From Myxococcales bacterium (lineage in GTDB: Bacteria; Myxococcota_A; Polyangia; Polyangiales; Polyangiaceae), in contig SECP01000023.1 in NCBI GenBank assembly GCA_004193285.1, positions 62,001 through 126,000 of the forward strand: a stretch of 64,000 nt of DNA. The letters run 5' to 3'. Numbering within the stretch: position 1 is the stretch's first letter; each line of letters starts with the position of its first letter. The notes beneath the pieces are model-generated. The model saw nothing but the letters and a program-made list of their open reading frames with translations. It had not been told where the DNA came from and searched no databases. The translations under genes and the position numbers were made by a program. Below, one piece after another: positions 24,795 through 31,372 of this stretch.

Positions 24795-26060
24795 CTAGCG
24801 CGAGCGAGCGCGGAACGCCAGGTAGCGCCGAGCCGCCAGCACCAGCCAACCAACGCCGAGAATGCCGAAAAATACCGCGACCTCGGGCAGCTTGGCGGAG
24901 CGCGCCAGGACGCCGAGCGAAACCAAGGTGAGCGGCGCCAGGAGGCGATCCACCCGCCCGAGGCCGCGCTCCCCTCGCCCCGCCAAGCGGAACAGCGACA
25001 GCGCGCTGACCGCGTACTGTAGCAGCACCGCGAGGCTGGACAGCACGAACAAGCCCTCGAGCGTGGCGCCCGAGACGAACACGAGCACGAGCGCCGTCGT
25101 GACGAGCAGCGCCGTCACCGGTACGCCGCGCTGCTCACGGCCGAGGGCGGAGCCGAGTAGCTCTTCCGTGCCCAGCGCGGACAGGTACCGAGGAGTCATC
25201 GCGAACATGCCGAACGCGATTCCGATCGCGGACACGTTGGCGCCGGTCGCAAACAACGAACGCCCCGCGCCGTGCGTCAGGGTGGCGCCCGCCTCCACGA
25301 TCGGCGCGGAGACCGTGGGTAACGATGGCAGCGCGACGACGCAGGCCAGCTGGAGCAGGACGTAGAGAGCCGCCGCGAGGCCCAGTGAAGCCAGCGTCGC
25401 GACCAGCACCGTGCGCCGGCCGCCGCGCACCTCTCCGCCCGGGACCGCGACGATTTCGAAGCCTTGCATCGGGAACACTGCGACCAACGCGGCGCGGGCC
25501 AAGCCTTCACCGCTCGGCATCGCGGAGGAGCCCAGCGCGGCGCCGTGAGCCACGCCGCTCGCAGCGAGGACCAGCAGCGGCAGCAGCTTCAGCGCGGTCA
25601 GCAGCGACCACACCCACGCGCTGAAGCGCAGGCCCAGCAGCGCGACCGCCGAGAAGACCAGCGCCGTGAGCACCCGAAACCACAGCCGCTGGGGAGAGCT
25701 CGCGAAGCCTAGCTCGGGAGCGAGGTATTGCCCCAGACCGCTGACCACCGCCGCAGTGCTGAGCACGGCCGAGGCGTAGCTGACGAATCCTACCGCGAAG
25801 GCAAACCGCGTCCCGAACGCCTCGCGCGCCCAGACGAAGGGGCCGCCGTCCTCCGGGTAGGCGCTGCCGAGCCGCCCGTAGGCCCACGCCACCGGCGCGA
25901 GGAGCAGCGCGGTGAGCGCGAAGGCGAGGGCCGAAGCCGGGCCAGGCACCAGCCGCGCCAGCTCGCTTGGGGCGAAGAAGATGCCGACCCCGACGATGCC
26001 ATTGAGCCCGAGCGTGAGCAGCGCCCAGAAGCCGAGCACGCGGCGCGGCGGCACGCTCAC
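24795..26060 (-). CDS. APC-superfamily amino acid permease
   Basis: This is a 421-residue integral membrane protein from GTG 26060; the open frame continues further upstream but overlaps prkA antiparallel to any coding logic. About twelve hydrophobic segments are visible. The first contains the APC signature LGLNGIVGVGIFFAPSELA, with the unwound G-I-V-G-V-G-I-F motif of TM1, and PEDGGPFVWAREAFG follows TM2. Members exchange or import amino acids or polyamines across the inner membrane. The gene begins 7 nt after the prkA stop codon. Confidence 0.85.
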   Translation of the reverse strand: MSVPPRRVLGFWALLTLGLNGIVGVGIFFAPSELARLVPGPASALAFALTALLLAPVAWAYGRLGSAYPEDGGPFVWAREAFGTRFAFAVGFVSYASAVLSTAAVVSGLGQYLAPELGFASSPQRLWFRVLTALVFSAVALLGLRFSAWVWSLLTALKLLPLLVLAASGVAHGAALGSSAMPSGEGLARAALVAVFPMQGFEIVAVPGGEVRGGRRTVLVATLASLGLAAALYVLLQLACVVALPSLPTVSAPIVEAGATLTHGAGRSLFATGANVSAIGIAFGMFAMTPRYLSALGTEELLGSALGREQRGVPVTALLVTTALVLVFVSGATLEGLFVLSSLAVLLQYAVSALSLFRLAGRGERGLGRVDRLLAPLTLVSLGVLARSAKLPEVAVFFGILGVGWLVLAARRYLAFRARSR

Positions 26061-26067
26061 GCCGCGC

Positions 26068-28320
26068 TCACGAAAGCAGCGACGCGAGGCGCTCTCGTAC
26101 GAGCGCGACCGCGGCGTCCGAGGCCGAGCTGTCTTCGTAACCGAAGCGAGTCTTGAGCTGCCGAACCGTGTTCTCCGCGGCGGCGCGGCGGGCCGCGTCG
26201 AGCCCGCTCCCTTGCTCTTTGAGCAGAAGGATGACGTCCCGGCACAGCTTGGCGACCGCCGAGCGGCGTTCGGCAAACACCGCCTCGCGTAGCCGACGCA
26301 GCTGCGGCCCGAACACCTTCGTGTGATCCACGGATTGGTCCGGGTGATCGATGGCCCAGGCCGCGATGGTGTTGATGAGCCCGTGGCGCAAGTCCTCCGC
26401 CTTGTCACGTGAGCCGAGCAGGGCTTCGACCTCGCTCATCAGCCGTTCGTCGGGGTCTTCGTACTGGCCGGTCATGGGGTTGCGGCGCTTCTCCTTCTTG
26501 ACCCAAAAGCTGACGTTCGTGACGTAGCGGTCGAAGAGCTCTTTGTAGCGCGTCTCGTCGACCAAGCCGCTCGCTTGCCGGAACTCGTCCTCCAGCGCGT
26601 CCAAGAGGCGCACGCGCAAGACCTTTCGGAACGCGACGTGGTCGTGGTAGCCGCCCGGCAGCTTCTCCTCCTGGAGGAATGCATACTCGCTCGTGAGCTC
26701 GCACAGCGCGTCCAGCTCGGACAGCACCGCGAAGGGCGAGAGGCAGTCATAGTGAGGCGTCTGGGCGGCGTCGAGCAGCACGGTGCGCATCTCCCGGGGG
26801 CTCGCGCCGACGCTCCCCTCGTAGATCGGGTACGCGTCTGCCTCCCGGTAAAGGTGCGGGATGATGGAGCGCAGCAGCTTCTGCGACTCGTCGTCCAGCC
26901 GGAGCGGCGGCATGCCGTGCGCGTACAGGTCCAGCTTTTCTTCTGCCGTGAGCTCGGAGACGAGCGTCTTGGCCGTACCCTCGTAGCGCTCGACGTTCGG
27001 CTTGCGCATGCGCGTCAGCGCCGCGAACATGGCTGCCATCCTCGTCGCATGCGGGGCGACGTGGCGACGAACCTGAGGCGCGATCTGAGAATCGTAGATC
27101 TTTTGCTCGTCGACCCAGCTCAGCAGGTAGGGCGCGCGAATCAGCTCGAACCGGCCGCGGAAGCTCTCGAACTCCGGATGCTCGCGGAACGCGTTGAGGT
27201 GCAGCTCGTTGCCGCTCGCGACCATGACGCAGTTGACCTGCACGTTCTGCGAACGGAGCGGCACCTCGCCCGTCTCCGCGGTGATTTGCAGGTACTTGAA
27301 GGCGTCCAGCGGGCGCTTCAGCAAGTCCGAAAACTCGAGGACGCCGCCCGCAGCGTCGATCAGCTCGCCGAAGGCTTCGAACAAAGCGACGGAGGAGAGC
27401 GAAGACGGTAGCGTGCCGAGGTTGCGATCCGCGGTGACTTGACGCTCACCTGCATCCACCGAGAGCTGGGGACCGAGCGTGACCGCGCCGACCCGGTAGC
27501 GCCGAGAGATGAAGTAGCGCTCGACTTGGACGTGTCGCAAGACCTCCGTCAGTGAGCCTTCGTAGCTAGTCAGCAAGGCCTCGTAGACGAGCTGACTCTT
27601 GTGGGAGAGGCTGCCGCGGAGGATCCAAGCCGGCGGCGGCTCCTGCGCGCCAGCCTCGGCGTAGAGACGCGCGATCAGGTCTTGTCGCTGCTCGGCGGGG
27701 AGCAGAAAGAGCGGATGGTCGCGCACTTCCATGAACAGGCGCGAGTCGATCTGCTCGTCCGTGAGGTGGGCGTAGCTCTCCGTGTCCCGCTGCGCAGTGC
27801 TCTTGCCGCCGAAGCCGATGGCGCCGCGGAGCGTGCGCTCACTCGGGAACACCCAATGGAAGCGGTAAAGGGCGCCTTGAGGCTCGGACGAATAATGCTC
27901 GAGCGCGCGCATCAAGCAGGCGGCCACCGTGCTCTTGGCCGAGCCGTTCGGTCCGTGAAGCAGCAGCACGCGGTTGGGGCGCCCCTCGCGAACGAAGTTG
28001 TTCAGCGCTCGGTAGAGCTCGAGCTGCACCGCCTCTTGCCCGACGAGCGCTTCCCGCTGGCGATCCGCTTCGTCCAGGAATGGTAGGTCGAACAAGCTGA
28101 AGCGCGTGAGTGCGCCCCACGGCCGCTCCGTCGCGGTTCGCCCGAAGAAATCGAACATGTCCCGCACGTAGCGCGCGGCGTCCCGCGAGTGGCGAACCGG
28201 CTCCGTCGCGAACAGAGCCAGGTACTCGCGAAACGACAGCAGACGCCGCTCTTCCTTGAAAGACCGCTCCACCTGCTCGGCGATCCGAGCCAAGTCCTCA
28301 AGAATTCGATCGGAAGCCAT
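26068..28320 (-). CDS. prkA: PrkA-family serine protein kinase
   Basis: This is a 750-residue protein from ATG 28320. The N-terminal AAA domain has Walker A GPNGSAKST at 123-131 and the PrkA-type block SFREYLALF with F-x-D-F-F-G (26-60). The C-terminal region (about 640-690, KEKRRNPMTGQYEDPDERLM) matches the PrkA C-domain. In enteric bacteria and Bacillus, PrkA/YeaG is a Ser kinase, or AAA protease-related protein, active in stationary phase and sporulation. It is normally encoded with yeaH (DUF444) and spoVR; neither is present here, and an APC permease follows instead. A hairpin and 58 nt separate it from the upstream lipoprotein gene. In a sporulating myxobacterium a starvation role is plausible. 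Confidence 0.92.
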   Translation of the reverse strand: MASDRILEDLARIAEQVERSFKEERRLLSFREYLALFATEPVRHSRDAARYVRDMFDFFGRTATERPWGALTRFSLFDLPFLDEADRQREALVGQEAVQLELYRALNNFVREGRPNRVLLLHGPNGSAKSTVAACLMRALEHYSSEPQGALYRFHWVFPSERTLRGAIGFGGKSTAQRDTESYAHLTDEQIDSRLFMEVRDHPLFLLPAEQRQDLIARLYAEAGAQEPPPAWILRGSLSHKSQLVYEALLTSYEGSLTEVLRHVQVERYFISRRYRVGAVTLGPQLSVDAGERQVTADRNLGTLPSSLSSVALFEAFGELIDAAGGVLEFSDLLKRPLDAFKYLQITAETGEVPLRSQNVQVNCVMVASGNELHLNAFREHPEFESFRGRFELIRAPYLLSWVDEQKIYDSQIAPQVRRHVAPHATRMAAMFAALTRMRKPNVERYEGTAKTLVSELTAEEKLDLYAHGMPPLRLDDESQKLLRSIIPHLYREADAYPIYEGSVGASPREMRTVLLDAAQTPHYDCLSPFAVLSELDALCELTSEYAFLQEEKLPGGYHDHVAFRKVLRVRLLDALEDEFRQASGLVDETRYKELFDRYVTNVSFWVKKEKRRNPMTGQYEDPDERLMSEVEALLGSRDKAEDLRHGLINTIAAWAIDHPDQSVDHTKVFGPQLRRLREAVFAERRSAVAKLCRDVILLLKEQGSGLDAARRAAAENTVRQLKTRFGYEDSSASDAAVALVRERLASLLS

Positions 28321-28358
28321 CGCTCGTAAGCGTAGTAGGCCGCCGGGCAATTAACAAT

Positions 28359-28374
28359 CCGCGCAAAAGCGCGG
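28359..28374 (-). terminator. Hairpin after the lipoprotein gene
   Basis: CCGCGC-AAAA-GCGCGG starts four bases after the lipoprotein stop on the minus strand and is followed by the AT-rich ATTGTTAATT. The stem is only 6 bp but fully GC. It is a plausible terminator separating the lipoprotein gene from prkA. Confidence 0.45.
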
Positions 28375-28378
28375 CCAA

Positions 28379-28927
28379 TTACTCCACGTTCACGTCGAGC
28401 AGCAAGTCCCGCTTTTCCATGAGGCACTTGTCGTCCGTGCACACGGAGAACGCGAATTGCCCCGCGACGGTGCGCTTGCCCGCGCCGTCCGGCGTGAAGC
28501 TCACGGGCATGACCGCCTTCGTGGCTTCGACCTTCGCGGAGTCCTTCGTCACGACCAAGTTGTCGAACTTGACGCCCGGCGTCTCCTTCAGCTTGAGCTT
28601 GATCGGGTACTTGTCATTGACGTGGTAAGGCGCTTTTGCCACGAGCGTGACCTCGAGCGCGCTCGCCTGCCCCGCCTTCGCGGCGCCCTTCGGGTCCAGG
28701 CTGACCTCGAAGGCGGCGTCCGAGAACTTGGCTGCGCCGGTGGCGGGAGCATCCGCCGCGACCGGGGCCGCCGCCGCGGCGGCAGGGTCTCCCGCCGGAG
28801 GCGCCGCTTGCGGAGCGGCGGCGTTGGAGGCGGAGCGCGGCTCCTCTGCGGCGGGCGGTGTTTCCTTGTTGCACGCCACGATTAGCAGCGAACCCGCGAC
28901 GACCACGCTGAGGCAACGGAGAGCCAT
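28379..28927 (-). CDS. Small lipoprotein, DsbD-N-like C-terminal half
   Basis: This is a 182-residue protein from ATG 28927 (MALRCLSVVVAGSLLIVAC, lipobox I-V-A-C). An Ala/Pro-rich linker of ~50 residues leads to a beta-rich domain: FEVSLDPKGAAKAGQASALE, YHVNDKYPIKLKL, and a terminal FSVCTDDKCLMEKRDLL. The C-x5-C near the end (VCTDDKC), together with N-D-K-Y-P, recalls the N-terminal domain of DsbD-like thiol-disulfide proteins, but the match is partial. It is likely periplasm-facing. It lies 61 nt downstream of the Ser/Thr kinase gene on the same strand and could be part of that transcript. Confidence 0.75.
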   Translation of the reverse strand: MALRCLSVVVAGSLLIVACNKETPPAAEEPRSASNAAAPQAAPPAGDPAAAAAAPVAADAPATGAAKFSDAAFEVSLDPKGAAKAGQASALEVTLVAKAPYHVNDKYPIKLKLKETPGVKFDNLVVTKDSAKVEATKAVMPVSFTPDGAGKRTVAGQFAFSVCTDDKCLMEKRDLLLDVNVE

Positions 28928-28988
28928 GGTGCTAGTTACCACAGCCCGCCAAGGCTGGCACGCGCGAGGCGCCGCGCGCCGCTCGGCC

Positions 28989-30308
28989 CTATTTGAGCAA
29001 AACGAGCACGACCGCGATCAGCACACCGAGCACCAGCGCTGCGGCGCCAACCGCGACGAAGAGCATCGTATTCCCGCCGCGCTTCGGCACGCCCATCGGC
29101 ACGTCTTGATAGGAAGGCGGCGGCGCTTCTGGCGGCGCGGCCGCCCATGCCGGACGCATGCTGGGGCCGGTTGCGGCCGGAGCTTCGAACGTGTCCAGCG
29201 CGTCGGCCTCGCCGAAGAACGAGTCGGCCACGCTGGCGGCCTGGGGCGCGACCGCGACCATGAGCTCCGGCAGCTTGGCATTGATGCGCGTCGTTAGGTC
29301 CGCTTCGCTCACCTTTGCCCACTCCTGGTGGGTGCCGGTGAGCCCGTACGCTTGGCCCACTGCGTCCGCGAGCGCGCCGACCGAGCCGATGCGCTGCGCT
29401 GCCTGTTTCTTGAACGCGTGCGTCATGACGCGGTCGAGCGTCGGAGGCACGGGGTGCTTGGCGGTCGAGGCGGCGACGCTCGGCGGCTTCGGCTCCTTCG
29501 TCAAAATCTCGAGGAGGATGCTCGGACCGTTGACGCCCATGAACGGCACGGAGCCGACCACGCATTCGTAGATGATGGCGGCGAGCGCCCAGACGTCCGC
29601 CCGGTGGTCCAGCGTCTCCAGGCCCTGCGCCTGCTCGGGCGCCATGTAGAAGGGCGAACCGATGGTGGTGCCCATCACGGTGAGCTTCTTGGCGGTCTCG
29701 CCCTTGTCCTTGACCGAGCCGAAGTCCAGGAGCTTGACCGTGTCGCCTTCGCTCGTCTGGCACAAGAACAGGTTGTCGGGCTTCAGGTCGCGGTGAACGA
29801 GCTTGCGCGCGTGCGCGCCGTCCAGCCCGATCGCGACTTGGCTCAACATCCGCACCATGCGCGCCGGGGAGATGGTGCCCTCGCGCTTGATCGTCGCTCG
29901 GAGCTCCTCGCCGTAGAGGTACTCCATGACCAGCGCGAACGAGCCGTCGTTGGTCGGCTGGAAATCGAGCACCTCCACGATGTGCTCGTGAGGCAGCTGC
30001 TTGCTCACCTCGAACTCGCGCTTGAAGCGCTCGACCGCGACCTGGTCACCCGCTACGTCCGGGTGCAGGACCTTGAGGGCCACGTTGCGGCGCATCTGCA
30101 TGTCCAGCGCCTCGTAGACGCGGCCCATGCCGCCGTCCGCCACGACCCGCCGCACCTGGTAGCGGCCGCACGCCAGCTGCCCGATGCGCGGATCCTGGTT
30201 GTCCGCCAAGACCGGAACCTGAGTCGCGCTGCTGAGCTGGGCGCCATCTACCGGACAGAAGCCGGCGTCATCGGGGTAGAGCCTGCCGCAAAGCGGACAC
30301 GCTTTCAC
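28989..30308 (-). CDS. Ser/Thr protein kinase with N-terminal zinc ribbon
   Basis: This is a 439-residue protein. The first 22 residues are a zinc-ribbon-like C4-x2-C7...C18-P-V-D-G. The Hanks-type kinase domain spans ~48-320: glycine loop (VADGGMGRVYEA), K79 (VALKVL), catalytic H172-R-D174-L-K-P-D-N, D195-F-G, and the activation segment TTIGSPFYMAPEQ. A 90-residue Ala/Pro-rich stretch leads to a C-terminal membrane anchor (about 412-437, TMLFVAVGAAALVLGVLIAV) with almost nothing after it, so the kinase faces the cytoplasm with no external sensor. The GTG start at 30308 overlaps the stop of the upstream zinc-ribbon gene (GTGA). This is typical of the expanded kinomes of myxobacteria. Confidence 0.9.
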   Translation of the reverse strand: MKACPLCGRLYPDDAGFCPVDGAQLSSATQVPVLADNQDPRIGQLACGRYQVRRVVADGGMGRVYEALDMQMRRNVALKVLHPDVAGDQVAVERFKREFEVSKQLPHEHIVEVLDFQPTNDGSFALVMEYLYGEELRATIKREGTISPARMVRMLSQVAIGLDGAHARKLVHRDLKPDNLFLCQTSEGDTVKLLDFGSVKDKGETAKKLTVMGTTIGSPFYMAPEQAQGLETLDHRADVWALAAIIYECVVGSVPFMGVNGPSILLEILTKEPKPPSVAASTAKHPVPPTLDRVMTHAFKKQAAQRIGSVGALADAVGQAYGLTGTHQEWAKVSEADLTTRINAKLPELMVAVAPQAASVADSFFGEADALDTFEAPAATGPSMRPAWAAAPPEAPPPSYQDVPMGVPKRGGNTMLFVAVGAAALVLGVLIAVVLVLLK

Positions 30309-31048
30309 GCGCCGCTCGACTCGCTGTTGCCCGCTGGCATGACGACCCGGTAGTAGATGATGCGGTTACAGCTCGGGCACTGGCCTATCTCTTCGCCGCG
30401 CTTCAGCTGCTGGAAGAGCATGGGCTGGAGCTGAATGTTGCAGGCGCTGCAGATACCGGTGTGGGTGTACGCGAGCGCGGTGCCGCGCCGACTACGCACG
30501 AGCTCGTAGCGCCGGTACAGCTGCGGGGGCACGGCCTTGACCAGGTCCTCCCTCAGCTTGGAGCGCTCGTCCATTCGCGCTTGAGCCTCCGCGATGCGCC
30601 CTGTCGCTTCGTCCTCGATGGCCTCGAGCTCGGCTTCGATCTTGTCGTGCTCCCCGAGCACGCCCGTCACGTCCGCGCGACCTTGCTCGATCAAGACGTC
30701 GAGCTTCTCCACCTCCACCTCGCGATCGCGGTGGAGCTTGCGCAGCTCTTCCAGCTCGCGCTGCACGGCGTTGGCCTCACGCTCCGTTCGGCAGCGTGAG
30801 AGCTTCTCCCGCGAGCGCTCGATCTGGATCAGCATCTGACGGGCTTCGCCCATCACGTCGCCGCGCGCCTTCTCCATTTCCTCTATGCTCGTCTTGCCGC
30901 GGCTGAGGCGTTCTACGAGGTCCGCCAGCCGGGTCCTCTTCGTATCGAGCTCCCCCCGCTCTTTACGTAGAACGTCGCCGACCTCTTTCAACTCGGCGTC
31001 GAGCTCGGACAGTTTCTCAAGTGCGTCGATCTGGGACTGTATGCTCAC
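30305..31048 (-). CDS. Coiled-coil protein with C4 zinc ribbon (CdsZ/DUF164-like)
   Basis: This is a 247-residue protein with a GTG start at 31048. Residues ~1-175 are an uninterrupted charged coiled coil. The C-terminal ~60 residues form a four-cysteine zinc ribbon: CSACNIQLQP and CPSCNRIIYY. This is the architecture of the zf-RING_7/CdsZ family, whose chlamydial members act as secretion substrate adaptors; the function elsewhere is unknown. It overlaps the Ser/Thr kinase gene by four bases, so the pair is translationally coupled. The tRNA at 31108 lies 59 nt upstream on the same strand and may share its promoter. Confidence 0.82.
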   Translation of the reverse strand: MSIQSQIDALEKLSELDAELKEVGDVLRKERGELDTKRTRLADLVERLSRGKTSIEEMEKARGDVMGEARQMLIQIERSREKLSRCRTEREANAVQRELEELRKLHRDREVEVEKLDVLIEQGRADVTGVLGEHDKIEAELEAIEDEATGRIAEAQARMDERSKLREDLVKAVPPQLYRRYELVRSRRGTALAYTHTGICSACNIQLQPMLFQQLKRGEEIGQCPSCNRIIYYRVVMPAGNSESSGA

Positions 31049-31107
31049 GTTACGTGTCGGCTCCTCGAGTAGCTGTAGCTCTACCTGCTGCGCGCCGCGA
31101 CGGCCAG

Positions 31108-31181
31108 TGGGCCCACCTGGGTTCGAACCAGGAACAACCCGGTTATGAGCCGGGGGCTCTGACCGATTGAGCTATGGGCCC
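31108..31181 (-). tRNA. tRNA(CAU), probable tRNA-Ile2 (lysidine type)
   Basis: Read on the minus strand, the acceptor is GGGCCCA paired with TGGGCCC, followed by discriminator A at 31108. The anticodon stem is CCCGG/CCGGG with loop CTCATAA, giving anticodon CAU. CCA is not encoded. The acceptor has C4-G69 and C5-G68, the pairs E. coli TilS uses to select tRNA-Ile2, and A37-A38 in the loop. With the other CAU tRNA at 14719 lacking these pairs, Ile2 is the better call, though automatic annotation would label it Met. Confidence 0.8.
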
Positions 31182-31372
31182 TTTGCCTCACGGCGGCGGG
31201 ACGCTACTCGAAGCCCTCGGGGGTAGCAACACACCCCCGCTTTCTTCCCACTCTTGGTGCGCCCCGCCCCCAGGAGGCGCCCGCATCCGGGCCCTCGTCC
31301 GCGCCCTCATCCGCCCGCAATTCCGTACCGGACCCGGCCCTCGGGCGTGTGTTACATCTAGCCGTTCTGACC

